DNA of 64,000 bases from the NCBI GenBank assembly GCA_039881145.1, contig JAYKKI010000038.1, forward strand, positions 6,188,501 to 6,252,500. The letters run 5' to 3'. The translations under genes were made by a program, and so were the position numbers. The DNA is from Druceiella hillmani (taxonomy: Eukaryota; Arthropoda; Insecta; Lepidoptera; Hepialidae). Within the stretch, counting starts at the first letter, position 1. Each line of letters opens with the position of its first letter. Below the pieces are notes generated by a model. It did not search any database. It saw nothing but the letters and a program-made list of their open reading frames with translations, and was not told the DNA's origin. Of this stretch, positions 11,838-24,050 are shown piece by piece.

Positions 11838-11854
11838 GGGGGGGGGGGGGGGGG
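11838..11854 (+). repeat. Run of 17 G
   Basis: Uninterrupted G17 in otherwise AT-rich DNA. It can form a G-quadruplex, and assembly or sequencing length error is likely at such a run. Confidence 0.95.
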
Positions 11855-12061
11855 AAATAAACAGTGAACAGCCACAAAATTTATGGAGAAATTAAATTGA
11901 GTAATGCCTCAAAGATGATAGTGTAAGTAGCTATGAAAATAGGACAGCATGTACGGAGAATGGATCTATGGTAAATTATTTATTTATTAGGATAGAGCAG
12001 TACGTTGTTCCATCATTACTTCTTATCCTGCCTAGGCGGAAAATAGTGTTATGGTGTAGAA

Positions 12062-12187
12062 TAAATACATTTACATGCAGAAAGTAATCACTTCGAAGGA
12101 TAATTTATTTCCTTTAAGCTTACGGAGAGCATAAATATATTTACCTGCAGAAAATAATCACTTGGAAGGATATTTTATTTCCTTGAA
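12062..12187 (+). repeat. Approximate tandem duplication, about 65-bp unit
   Basis: ATAAATACATTTACATGCAG...CACTTCGAAGGAT is followed by a diverged copy ATAAATATATTTACCTGCAG...CACTTGGAAGGAT. Both end in TTATTTCCTT. The second copy abuts the second 30-bp repeat copy, so several duplication events overlap here. Confidence 0.75.
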
Positions 12188-12217
12188 GTGAATACTTTTT
12201 GATTATTCAAATCCATA
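12188..12217 (+). repeat. 30-bp direct repeat, copy 2
   Basis: Exact copy of 11620-11649. It joins directly onto the right unit of the 65-bp duplication. Confidence 0.85.
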
Positions 12218-13074
12218 TATGAGTATGAATCATTTCTGTCGTACTGTCATTCACACTGGATTAGTGTAGTTCCTCAGTCGATACGCACGGCTTGTATATC
12301 GATGACCCATAAAAACTGCAAAGTTACGTAACCACAAAGTTCCTGATCCCAGACGGCGGAAACAGAAATATTGTCTGAAATGTGAAACCGGGAATTATCA
12401 AGATAAAACTTTGAAATCATTTATACCCGAAGCCGGTCTACCAGTGTGGGACAGAGACGGCCATTGAATTAGCATGCATAAAAGTGAGACGTCAGTACAG
12501 TGGAGACGTCCGTCCCGAATTGTATAATAGAACGGGTGGGTAGATAAATATATTCGCGAATGAAGCGATTTATAACGAAAGCGTTGAGGACTTGAAATTA
12601 ATTATACTAAGTTTTGCTTTCATTTTGTGCTGATTGTTCTTAAGAACGACGAGTTTTTCTTTCCGAGCGCATTTTTCTCTTTGTTTCTCCCCTTCGTCTT
12701 CGTCCAACAATTCAGAGTGGAAATCTGCAGAGACGTAACTGGTAGGGTTGCTATAAATCTATTAATTTTTTTTCATTTAAATAATTTTATTTGTGGAAAC
12801 AATTTACTGCAAAACAAAGTTTTACTTGTTTCACTTGTACATATATTAGAAGTTATTAAAAAAATTAAATATTTTATTAATATTTATGTCTATTACGCCA
12901 TTTTCAAAATATCGTTGTGATTACAGAGTAAACCTAGAGTATAAAAGTATTTCGTCTGACAGGGCGTGCACGCATCTGTATTTTTGGGGATATTTTCAGC
13001 AAAAGTCTTAAAACTATTTTATACGAAATTCTGTTAAAAGTAGTTTTGGAGTCCGCGTAACTAATGTTCTAAAT

Positions 13075-15205
13075 CGACGGTTCTTAACCGGTGGTCCCTG
13101 GAAAGACCCGAAGTGATCCGCGAAGCCATCGTGCAATTATCAAAATGATTAAAAAAGAGTCAACTAGTCGACGATATTTTAAGGTTAAAGAGCCGGTAGC
13201 GCACGGAGGTGGGGCGGGGGTGCGCAGCGCGTGTCTCACTCGATTCGTTGCGCTCGCGTTTGTTTTAGTGCAACTACGTTCGTTGATATCAAAATTTGGG
13301 TGAAAATCGTTATAGAGTACGAAAGTTCATAAAATAACTGCTCTTGATTTGAATATGTAAGTAAAATAAAATGTTTATTTGTTTGTTATGTCACACGTTA
13401 AGTCTACTGAGTACTCTAATATTATACAAAGTCACGTCACGTGCTAGTTTGTCAAATCTTCAAGGTATGATTTTAATTACGATTTAGTTTGGTTCCAGGT
13501 TCTAGGTACCAATATCCAGGGATTTGTCATTAAAACGTTTGTGACATTTTATTTATTTTTTATTCGTCTTATAGGACACATTTTTGTTGACCACTGGTAG
13601 ACTTCTAATTGTGTAGGTAACACCTTCAAAAAGGTAAGACCTCGGTAAGACCTTCGAATGGTTAAGTCAATTCAAAAAAGCACACGCCATCAGGGAATCT
13701 CTAATAAAGCTTTATTAAAGCTGGCAATGAGCTTTTAGACAGGAAGCTCAAAAGAAAATTCTCGAAATTTCATTGTAAAACACAGTGAAGCCGCGTATTC
13801 AAAAAGTGTCAAATAATATTGAAGAACAAATTATTGACAAGGTAAATTGTAGTCCTTATTTTGCACTAGAATGTGATGAATCGACTGATATTTCTTTATG
13901 TTGTCAACTATGTGAATAAGAGTTTTGAATGACAATAAAACGTTTAAAGAATAGTTACTATTTTCTCAAGAACTGGAAACGACACATTATGGAGGTAATA
14001 GTTTAATATTCCGGGAGACATGGATGTGGCAACAGCTGGCTGGGTTTTGTATGGACGGTGTCCTGCTGTGCCCAGTTCCCGCTCTGGTTTCGCAGTTTTG
14101 ATTAAAAAAATAACCCATCTGCAATAACGATGCACTGCGTTATTTATCGTCGAGCGTTGGCTGCCAAAACGCTCTCAGAATGTTTTGCTATTACTATGAT
14201 AAGAGCTATAAAAGTAGTCAACTTTATTAAAGTCAACTTTATTAAAAGGAGTACATTTAATATTCGGCTCTTCCAAAAATTATGCTCTAAAATGATCTTT
14301 AAACATGGAACGCTGCTTTTTCACACCGAAGTGCGTTGATCTTCCAAAGAAAACATGCTGTCGAGATTGTATGAAGTAAGAGAGAAAGTAGAATTATTCT
14401 GAACTAATAAAGAAAACGAAGAGTAGCTGGATCAGTTCTGTCAGTTCAAATTTCAAATACATTTTGCTTATTAAGTGGATTTTTCTGCAGAGCTAAATAA
14501 ATTGAACATTCAGCTGCAAGGGTCAGGAAATATGGAGTTGGAAGACACGAGCAACATGTTTGCATCTGAATATAAAATTCATTAGTTTATTGGTAAAATT
14601 GACCAATGCGTCAGCAAAAAAAGAGAGAACTTTTCTGCGTTCGACAAAGAGACAATTCTTTTGCGTTTAGTTTTGAACATTACACTCCATTTGAAAAACT
14701 TGAAAAATTAATTCAATTGCCATTTTCATGTATGTAAAGACAAAGGTATTCGGGAACTTACCCGCAATTCCTTCATTGTCATTATTTAGAGGTGCCTGAT
14801 GACATTTAAAAAGAGTTAAATGAATTGCAACGCGATGATAACTGCAAGGATACATTCGAGACAGAAATTTAACTTTGAGTTATGTTACCTGACTTTATTT
14901 TCAACCACCTATTTAGGAGAGCGGGGATTCTTAGCGCTTTGGATAATTAAAAATAAACATCGAAATCCTTTGAATGCCAGTGCCGATATGCGTTTGACTT
15001 TGAGTAGCACCGAACCAACGATTCGACAGTTGGTAAATAGTATGCAGTTACAAAAATTGCACTAAAATAATACTCTTGGTTTGGTATATTGTTATACGTG
15101 TTTTATTTATAGAACAACCCCATAACGATTTATATTATCGCCAAAAAGTTGGTTTTTCATGACAAGACAAAGATTTAGTCATCACTAAAATTTTAAGAAC
15201 CACTG
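13075..15205 (+). mobile_element. Near-complete, decayed hAT DNA transposon
   Basis: The 5' end reads CGACGGTTCTTAACC (13075-13089) and the 3' end TTTTAAGAACCACTG (15191-15205). These are inverted partners that fit the hAT-type terminus CAGTGGTTCTTAA. The flanking 8-mers TTCTAAAT and CTCTCGAT could be worn forms of one target-site duplication; both resemble the hAT target preference CTCTAGAN. Between them lies a transposase pseudogene of the ZBED/Buster type on the plus strand. At about 2.1 kb with both ends, this is the most complete mobile element in the window. The 5' leader is GC-rich near 13190-13260. The element cannot move on its own, because the transposase has stops. Confidence 0.85.
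13630..15065 (+). pseudogene. hAT transposase pseudogene (ZBED5/Buster-like)
   Basis: This was a transposase of the RNase H-like hAT superfamily, which cuts and pastes its own element. Fragments appear in the right order. SPYFALECDESTDIS (near 13853-13895) is the region with the first catalytic Asp. GWVLYGRCPAVPSSRSGF lies near 14039-14092. An uninterrupted piece (14130-14339) begins HCVIYRRALAAKTL and ends TLLFHTEVR; the family normally has His where Tyr stands in CVIY. After one stop (14337) the frame resumes as NMLSRLYEVREKVELF. LPDDIKELNELQRD lies near 14788. The C-terminal dimerisation block FSTTYLGERGFLAL lies at about 14900-14945, with the stop at 15063. Several stops and frame changes break it. 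Family assignment is from motif recognition, with high confidence for hAT and moderate confidence for the subgroup. Confidence 0.85.
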
Positions 15206-15464
15206 CTCTCGATACCGCGAAACGAAAAAAAAATTAAAACCTCATGTGATCTGTATAATATTTCCACAAAAATACTTTTAAGTCTTAACTATTAAGATAT
15301 ATGAGGGTTATATTAACCACACGAGGGTAGTTCTCAAAGAATTAATTTTTTCGATAATAGAATTCTTCAGTAATTAATTCATTGGGTACATTACTTGACA
15401 TTCCTCTTTGCAAATTAGTGGCAATTTCATAATTGCCTGTATCACAGCAAGATAATGTTCTTCT

Positions 15465-16075
15465 GTCTTGAATATTTTGCCTGTTATAGCTGTTTTTCTC
15501 AGAAACCGTGTAACCCTGAAACTTGAAATTTGGCATAGTAACAAAACAAATTAATCCGCACATATTTCACTGCAGGTTAATATGCTTTACTACTAAGCTA
15601 ATACTCAAAAATGGTTCAATGCTATGCTTATTAATATGTTTTAACATCATGCTAATACTCACAAATACTTTATTACTATGTTAATTAATATGTTTTATTA
15701 TTATGCAGACATTCAAAATTGCTTTTAAGCCAATACTTAAAAATGTTCATGTGGAAATTTAAGCGGGCATATTAAGTACCCATTTTTTTAAAATTCCCTA
15801 TATAGTGTGATAACCTTTGAAAGGACTAGTTATAAGGGTCTCAAAAATATTTTTTCTTAATTTTAGATAGTGTGTCTTTAGTGATTTACTGAATAATATG
15901 CAAAAAATAAGTCACACCTGCCTTATTTCCGAAACCACTTAACAAAAAAAATATCGTAGGAAACCTCTAGCCACGTCAGGATTTTTTAAATATGCACTAT
16001 GTTTTGTACGCCTGTGGCACATATAGTAGGTAACATGTTTTGAAAAATTACTATTTATAAAGAGTTTCATAGAAA
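15465..16075 (+). repeat. Degenerate dispersed repeat cluster
   Basis: TTTTTCTCAGAAACCGTGTAA and CTTGAAATTTGGCATAGTAAC match the second half of the elements at 800 and 3083. The middle (15580-15720) is an imperfect series of ATGCTTATTAATATGTTTTA-like words, probably a degenerate tandem insertion about 65 bp per turn. The right end, TACGCCTGTGGCACATATAG, matches TACGCCTGCGAAGGATATAA near 59296. No coding capacity. Confidence 0.5.
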
Positions 16076-16249
16076 TACTAGGTATCCTTAAATGTTTATA
16101 AGAGCCTAAATTGATAAATGACCTTCGTAGTTCGCGTTCTGCTCGTACTTGACATTTTTTTATAGGTTTACTTGTGGTATCAATCAACAAAAAAGTAATG
16201 ATTGACTTCGATTGGCACTTCATGACACAGTCTCATTTCACGCTTCTAG

Positions 16250-16560
16250 TTTAACGATTACAACTGGTTTAATGAGTTCTATCGTGTCGGTAACAATCTC
16301 AGTGATATTTGTATGAGGGACGTTCTTCAATAGTGACAACTGAAGCTAACGTCAGTGCTGTGCGGCTCACGATAACGACTGACAAGAGACTAATCTGTCA
16401 GCATATTTGGAAATAGTAGACATATGAGTCGAGTCGGTATGAGTCGAGAACAGAAAATTCTACATGAACATATAGCCGTTAGAAAGCTTGCGTTAGATTT
16501 ATAACCCGTGACTCGATCGAAGCTCAAAAACCGTTCGACCGGTGTTGCGAAAAATTATTC
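16250..16560. promoter_or_regulatory. Moderately GC-rich block
   Basis: Raised GC with repeated GAGTCGAG words (ATGAGTCGAGTCGGTATGAG near 16424) and an ATTACAACTGGTTTAAT stretch. No frame or splice site is convincing. A candidate regulatory block by composition only. Confidence 0.2.
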
Positions 16561-17506
16561 TGGTGTCGTATTCGATATCGTTATGGGTGACAAAAGCTGC
16601 TGAACAATGTTACGAACTTGAAACTAAGAGTTAGGGTGTCCAGTGGTTGTTTCCTTCTGGAGGTGAAGAAAGGAGGAAGTCTAGAAAAATTAAGAAAAAC
16701 GCAGTGCTGAAAAATAATGGTGACCTCGTTTTTCGGACGGACGAGGTATTAGGTAATGAAGTTTCTAGAAAATAAAAGAATAGACTGATACCGAAGACTT
16801 ATATACCAGCGATTATTTGCCTGTTTTTTTTAAAGTTCGAGAGCAACCTTGTCCTAGTAAAGTGTGTAGTAAATCCGACTGAGAGTCCTGATCGTGTGTG
16901 GTGCATAGGGGCGTCAGTGGTTTCGCTGAATGAAACACTCCCCGGGAACGCTTGAAAACCGATATATAAATTACAACTTACTAGTTGCTTCCATTTTTTA
17001 CATTCTAAAAACTTTCAGAACTACCTTATGCATACCCTTTAAAATTTTTACGCCTAACCATTTTAGAGAAAAACCACTATTACAAATAGATGGATTAATA
17101 ACTGAGTGATATTACAAGAGTTCACTATTTTATCTTTTGAGCTCTAAAATATCACCCGTTGTACGATGCGTTTACATGTTTCAACATATTTTATGATTAA
17201 ATAAATACATTTTGGTATAATCGCAACTTGTACTATTTGCAAAAAATATTAGATGACCTGCTATTATTTTAATCCGCTGAGAGTTTTGTTTCTTATTCTT
17301 ATATAATTTATTAGAGTGCGTAATAAAACTCTGTTAGTTCAATAATACGTTATTGGCACAGTCATCACAATCACTAGGTCAAAGAATTTCATGTTTAGTT
17401 ACCTGTATTTCAAATGATATCATTAACATTGTGCCATCTAAATGCTTCTAAATTTGTGTGTATAACTATCCATTATTTTTTAGGTTACTAGAACCTAACC
17501 ACATTC
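16561..17506. other. Non-coding stretch
   Basis: No gene or repeat supported. GC falls from left to right towards the microsatellite. Confidence 0.55.
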
Positions 17507-17633
<127 letters not shown>

Positions 17634-17889
17634 AAACTGTAACGCGTATGAAAAAAGGAAAAAAGAAAAAAACACTGATAAGCAGAAAATATAAAGCATA
17701 ACGATATAAATAATTGTCGACACCACCGATTTATGTGCCAAAAACAAACCACGTCAACTTAAAACAAATGTCAGATACAACTATTTTAACAGTAATTTTA
17801 ATAATACTGCATTATAAACGCAATGACTAAATTATATAAGCGTTAACACAAGGTAAATGTTATTATCATGGAAATTTAAGATATCAACA

Positions 17890-18180
17890 ATATGATTGCG
17901 AATCAAGATATCTAAGCGAATGACACGTGACAGTGTCAACAAACAGCCGTTAGACAGGAAGGAGGTTTCACGTAGTTTCGCGCCGCCTAGTAAATCACGT
18001 GACGACCAACGTCGCTTCCGGTTCAAGTCGCGTTACTTCCGCTTCCTGCTTCGCTTCTTCGTCCATCTCGGTCATGTCTGGTTCGATTTATGATCATCTC
18101 GTGAATATCTTACGACGATGTCGTATAGTGTTTGTGTACATGTTTTGACCGCATTTCTCGCGTGGGGTATGGTAATGGAA
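17890..18180. promoter_or_regulatory. GC-rich island with two CACGTG E-boxes and an ETS-like site
   Basis: Perfect CACGTG cores lie at 17924-17929 and 17996-18001, both followed by GA, so each reads CACGTGAC. An ETS-like CGCTTCCGG lies near 18012, followed by a pyrimidine-rich stretch of TTCC/CTTC words. Paired E-boxes with ETS sites are typical of housekeeping promoters or of MYC/MITF/clock-type targets. Overlapping short frames on both strands look like GC artefacts. No start codon leads to a recognisable protein, so the controlled gene is unknown. Confidence 0.35.
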
Positions 18181-19959
18181 GCCTTGACTGATGGATGGAG
18201 ATGAAGTTGTAAAATTTGAACGAAGCAGCCCTTATGTCAAATAGAGGCTTCGTTGGGAAATTTTGATCTTACCAGCGGAATAAAATTATTAGCGATAAAT
18301 TTTGATCGAACTTCATATTATTTTGTCGTTAGGTTAGCTTCTTTAATTTCTTAAGTTAAGTGTTGTGGTTCTTATTTTAAAATTTATTTTTAGTTATATT
18401 CCTTAAAAATTCATGACTAAAGAAATAAATCTTTTACAGTGCAGTTCTTGGTACTTAAACGTAGTTTTTTTTAATATTTGACCGACCTTTTATTTAAATA
18501 TTTGTTATAATTTTATAATTGTAAAAAAGCTACCTAGTTAAATTATGTAATAACTCACAATGCAAAGTAACTTAAAATAAGTCCGTTTAGAACATGAAAT
18601 TTATAATGCATATGATTTGGTAATATTTTTTATTTAAAATCCACAGCCACTCTTTACAAATTATTTAATTTAAAGTGAAACGAGTCTGGTTACTTATAGA
18701 ATTAAAGAAAATACTTAGGCTGTTCAAATATAATCTTCATATTTACTTTTGAAAAGCTAATATTTTTTTAATTTTTATGGTATTCACAACCGCAATGATT
18801 TGAGTTAAATTACGTATAATTTAATAAATTCCACTCTTCTTTAAAAATAAGTGATTAGCGGTAAAGATTCACTAAACAACTTTTTTATATCTAAACAGAA
18901 AGAATAGATATCATAGAAGACATGTAGATAATTTTGTCATGACTAGAAATTTTAAAGAAATAAATAAAAAGTAACACGATCAAGGCAAAGTGCAAGAAAA
19001 AATAATTGCGTATTTTTTTATTACCCAGACAGGAAATGATCATGCAGCATGTTTGGTACGGCATTGACAAATATTACTTATTTTCTTAGCCGATACACAA
19101 GTCTTAATTCACGTTCGCCTGTCGTTAAGGGTCTTGATGTCTCCATCTCTGAACCTTGTATCACGAGTATCTTCGACCGTATTTTTATTACCAATATCGT
19201 AACTACGCATATTTTGTATCAATAATGGCTGTTTATATTTTTTAATCATTGAAACCATTTCAATATGCTATTCTCAATTGGGTATTTGACAATTTTTTTT
19301 TTATTTCATTAATCATAATTTCAAGGTACAAGCTGATGAAGACTAAACATTTTTTTTAATAATCTTAAAAATTGACCGAATTATAAAAGTTTAAATTTAA
19401 CCTTTAGAGAAGGACAGCAATACTGTGTTGTGAGGTCATTTTTAATATTGCACATTATATTCTACGAGAGGAAAAGAAACAGGGATATACCCAATTCTAT
19501 CCGTATCTTCAAATTTGGAAGCCTACAATTGGCTTATTTTTCAATCAATTTTTGAATTTTTTTCAAGACTGGTTTTTAATTAACTTAAATTTCACAATAT
19601 TGTACGAAAAATATCAAAATTTAGAATGAGTCAACCGTGAAGTACCGTATTATTTAGATCGCACTTTGGACATGAAAGTTATAACAAGTTATGACGACCC
19701 AGCTAACTATCTTTTATATTTGTATCCAATTATATGTTTAATATGATAAATAAATCAGCGCCTTAAAATAGTATCCATCAAATCTAAAGCAAATAAGTAA
19801 GTTAGCTGTCTACTGTAAGGATGTCAGTAAGCCCAAATGGGATGTACTGAATGGAAGTATTGAATTCGTTGGCTCGTTTAAGGGGATAAATGCGTTTATG
19901 GTGAGATAGCTAAGTGGAGATTCCTATACTATCACTTTTAAAGACGTTATGAAATTCTT
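18181..19959. other. AT-rich non-coding stretch
   Basis: No frame with a recognisable domain in about 1.8 kb. Short poly-A and poly-T tracts only. Confidence 0.6.
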
Positions 19960-20190
19960 AAAGAATGTACATGTTTATGATCGATAGATGATCTCATCGC
20001 TGCTGCAACCCACGAACTTGCAAAGACTTCAAACCGGCAGATAAGATGACGATGGTTGAAATATTTGCACAAGCGCGGTGCAGCGGTCGTGGGGTGCCTA
20101 ATATAATAACGGCGTCGAAGGGTGCAGGCCATGCATATGTATGAGCCCACCCCTACACCCGCGCTCCACCCCGTTCAATCCCAGTTTGCA
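19960..20190. promoter_or_regulatory. GC-rich island, candidate regulatory element
   Basis: Contains CAAGCGCGGTGCAGCGGTCG and a C-rich run (CCCACCCCTACACCC near 20145). The 67-residue minus-strand frame here shows no domain and uses no splice signal. Confidence 0.25.
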
Positions 20191-20724
20191 AATGGAAAAT
20201 TCGAATAAAAATACCTCAAATATCAACATGAACTTGGACTGCTGTCGACGCGTGTACGTTCGTGTCGTTCGCCCAGTTTAGTTTACATATTTTTTCGGGT
20301 TTTTGGTATTGTGTTGTGATATTTTTGATCATTTTCATTTGGGGATGTAACGAGGTTGCGGAGTTTTTATGGACGTATATTTGTTATGTTCGTTTTTCAT
20401 ACCTCTCCTCCAGTATTTTTGGATTAATTATAAAATTAAATGTTTATTTAAATTTATTAATTTGTAAATAGCATAATAGGATATGTTCTTGTAGGAGAAA
20501 CGGAGATAAGTAGTTTTTACATGTTCGAAAAATAAAATCTTCAAAATCATGCGAAGCCAGTGATTGGCCTAAAACAGACATTAAACAAGGACGAATGTAT
20601 GTTTCTTTTCCTATTTAGCACCACTGTGTTAGAAATATTATTAGGAGTGAACGGCAACTACTAAATTACATATCGACGATGCTAACGATATGTAATTAAT
20701 AATAATTTTGTTGTCATACCATAA

Positions 20725-20831
20725 TTGTAATGACTGCAATAATGTTCAATACATTTGTAATGACTATAATAATGTTTCATACATTTGTAATGACTACAAT
20801 TGTAATGACTACAATAACGTTTCATACATTT
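20725..20831 (+). repeat. 30-bp tandem repeat, about 3.5 units
   Basis: TTGTAATGACTACAATAATG begins at 20725, 20755 and 20785, and again at 20800. This is a 30-bp period with one half-unit (15-bp) insertion. Units differ by a few bases, and each carries ATACATT at its end. Confidence 0.85.
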
Positions 20832-21189
20832 CATAGCTTTCATTTTAATTTAATTTCCTTTTAATTTCTCCGATTCCATATCATGTAAGAACTCGACAAC
20901 GGTGTCTCTAAGGCAACGGTGTCTATCTACGAACCGGACAACCGCAATTGAACTTCAGATTCTTGATGTTGTTCAAAATGAAATACATTCCGTTTGAAAT
21001 AAGCGAAAGAAGCCGTTTATTAAATTCTTAAAGATAATGAAATTGAATAACAATTCGTAACGGATTCTAAACAAAGAAGAATTTGAAAATTTCGTTGAAT
21101 GTTAGGTTTTTGAAATTTTTAATTATATGTTAGGGTGCAGCGGAATGTTAAAAATATGCTGATGCGGTATAAACTGACAGGTTTTCTTA
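20832..21189. other. Non-coding stretch
   Basis: Nothing recognised. A short duplicated phrase, CGGTGTCT, occurs twice near 20900. Confidence 0.5.
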
Positions 21190-21490
21190 TTTCAACTTAA
21201 CTTGGACGACGGCGGCGAAAACGTTTCGTCGTGGATAGATTGATAGTTTCTCGTGGAGAATTACTGAAACTGTTGATATAAATCAAGCACTTAGACGTAC
21301 ACGCCGCACGTCACGACAAGACATGAGATAGAACGTCCTGTGTCCAATGTTGACAAATGTGAGCGAAGGCGGGCTGCGGCGGCGCGCATAAAACACACGC
21401 CGACAAAAAACGCGCGACCAATCGATTGCGGTCGCAATCGCGGTCTGCGTGCGCTCTTCGCACCGCCCCATTGATAGGATTGACGAGTGG
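21190..21490. promoter_or_regulatory. GC-rich island with a two-base-spaced palindrome
   Basis: The island contains GGCTGCGGCGGCGCGC (near 21370) and a perfect hairpin CGATTGCG-GT-CGCAATCG at 21423-21440. Two overlapping minus-strand frames (61-84 residues) have no domain. The palindrome resembles a dimer-binding site. Confidence 0.35.
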
Positions 21491-23789
21491 CTTGGGTCAA
21501 ATTGTGAAGTCGAGATTTCATTAAATTATTGAAAGTCTTCGTCATACAAAAAAAAATAAAAATGAAATCTGTTAATTATGAATATAACTCTCACTACGAG
21601 GGTTCCTATATTACGTAGTTCCTATATACTACGATTTGAATGTTCGAACATTTAACCTTATATGTCTCTGTTAAACTATATACAAATATTGATATAATTT
21701 TTCGTCAGGTGATAAGTATTGTGAATTTCTCAAAAACTATAACATCTGGACGCTAGAGTTTTCCGTTCTTTTACATTCATTTAATTTATATATTCTTAAT
21801 ATTCTTAATTTTAATTTAGCAGTTTCGGAGATATGTTTTGTGAACATATATTTGTGAAAATTCTCAACAATATCTCTAAAAGAATCTGACACAAAATTAT
21901 GAAAAAACTATTTCTGAAATTCTTGCAATTTGCTCTTTTTAGTCGATCACGAGGCGGAAAACAAAAAAGAAATGTACCAATCTTGCCTTCTCCGAAATTA
22001 TTAAAGTTAATGTATAAGTTCCATTACTATGCCAATTTTCAAGTGTTTGTCTGAAAAATATCTGAGAAAGACGTCTCTGACAGGTAAACATACCTTATAA
22101 GGATTGCTTTGTTTTCTTTTGAGGCACAGAACCTTAAATATATTAGCGAATGTCCACATAACTGTGGGCGTATTCTAATAGTAAAATTACAGTAGGCATT
22201 GACATAGTGAACAACCTGTTCAAAGTCAAATGAGCAATGATCAAATGTGTGTGTTTGTGCCGTTGCAGAATACGGGCGCAACGTTCTTAAGATCTACATA
22301 TATAAGAATCTTATTCTGTTTTATATTACTATTGCATTTTGTTAGTCTTTCATCGATGATTATACATTGCGTGTTCGTGACTCTGGTTAGTTTAGAAGAA
22401 AATATAGCAAATTTATCAAGGACGTGACATAAACTAAAAAAAATGAGAGCAAATTTTGTTCCTGATTGTTAGATATTCTGATAAGCTTTCACCATTTTTT
22501 TCTATTATTTCATGTAACACTATATTTGTTCGACAATTTTAATATGATCAATAGGTCGATGATCTCGCAGGGAGTCAGTGTGTGCCAAAACAAACCATTT
22601 TTGAAGACTTGTATTTCAAAACCGAGTAAAACCTAAACCTTCGGACTATGATTTTGTCTACCTCGTTATATAAAAAAATTAGCTCTGAATTTTAATTATT
22701 ACTTAAATGTGATAGAGCATCAAAAGTGGATTGAAACCGTTTGAACAAATAGAGGGCTTGCGCGCGGCGGTCTGCCTACTAAAATTTGAAGGCTGTAGTC
22801 GCACCTACTTTCAATACCAAATAAAATTAGAAGGATCCGGTAAGAGTATTTAGTATTTTCATACGTGCAACGTAAAACAATATTATACGTAGAACATGGA
22901 GGGCAGCCATGACAAATCTCGGAGGTCCAACATTAATCGCTTTATAAAGCGAATTGTTAATGAATGTTATATTCTCGACGTTATGTTGATATGTTTTAAA
23001 TATTATTTTTTTGTTACGAAACGTAGATAATATATTTGTAAAGTCCAAAGGAAATCAGCATCTATAATTCTTTCATAATAAAAGGAAGCTATTTGAAACT
23101 TAAGTGAGGAGTTAAGTAATTTTATCGTTTTGATTCGGTTTCAGATTCGGAATTTTTTTTATAAATAGTATGCCTTGGCTCAATAGAATAGAGATTATAG
23201 AAGAACAATTTGCAGAAAACGTAATCAAAACCATCTCGTGATAATTTTTTTGCAAAAATATGAAGCTGAAATAAGAAATCATAAGGTAATATGAAGTAAA
23301 TTTCTGAGGTTTCACTACTTAAATATTCAGTGGCCGGTGATGCCACCATTCAATTTATTTCTTTAAATTTGCATTGCTGTTAATCCAATACATATCCTTC
23401 AAACACTCGAGAGTAGACTAGCATGCAGTTTTATTTTATATATCCTTATCAAAAAATTAAAGCTATGCTTTTGAAAGTAGAAAGTGTCAAAATAAAAAAT
23501 AAGGATATAATTTTATATAATAATAACTTAATTTTACTTATTATTCAATATGGTTTTTTTAATAGTATTCAATTCTTCTAATTATAAAAATAATATTTAA
23601 ATTACTTGGAAATTACTTACTATAATCAAATATGTGACGCATTAATTATTAGAGTGTTAATTACCATCGGTTCATAGATGTATGTTATTCGTTCATAGAT
23701 GTATGTTTTCCCCATAATAATGAGACACATCAAATATCATACCAAATGCTACTTCGCAATATATGTCTTCTACGTATAATTCTTCCTTT
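21491..23789. other. Non-coding stretch with faint repeat remnants
   Basis: Around 21600-22050 the words GAGGGTTCCTATATTACGTA, TTCTCAAAAACTATAAC and TTTAGCAGTTTCGGAGATA recall the dispersed family seen at 34030-34468, partly in opposite orientation. GTTCATAGATGTATGTT is repeated at 23670 and 23691. A 75-residue minus-strand frame (23122-23349) is not recognisable. No gene is supported. Confidence 0.4.
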
Positions 23790-24050
23790 TGACGTTTACG
23801 TACACGGGTGGGTGTAAACGCGGAGACGACGGCGCATCAAAAGCACCGACAAATTATAAAATCAAAATTGAACTGATAAGATCTTCCCTCTCGCGCTTTG
23901 TCGCCTCTGCGCTACGGCTCTATTATGGGCATTGAATTGGTTGTCAGAATGGTTTGTGAGTGGCCGCGTGTACGAGTGCGCCGCAAGCACAGTGTACAGG
24001 TCGGGCCAGAAGGTCCCCCATCTGGTTCCTCCTGGAAATAAGTACACGTT
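23790..24050. promoter_or_regulatory. GC-rich island, candidate regulatory element
   Basis: Begins TACACGGGTGGGTGTAAACG, with GCGGAGACGACGGCGC next. It continues with GTGGCCGCGTGTACGAGTGC. A 61-residue minus-strand frame ends inside it without splice signals. Selected by contrast with its AT-rich flanks. Confidence 0.25.

Larger units (their letters stand above)
11501..13074. other. Non-coding stretch with local duplications
   Basis: No gene. It contains the G run at 11838-11854, a duplicated 30-mer and an approximate tandem duplication (listed separately). The 12290-12545 part is somewhat GC-richer, with two GACGTC cores (GAGACGTCAG and GAGACGTCCG, about 12487-12510). Confidence 0.55.

Noticed and set aside
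18010..18035. tRNA B-box-like GGTTCAAGTCG
   Set aside because: No A-box or cloverleaf could be built around it. The last position also departs from the consensus.
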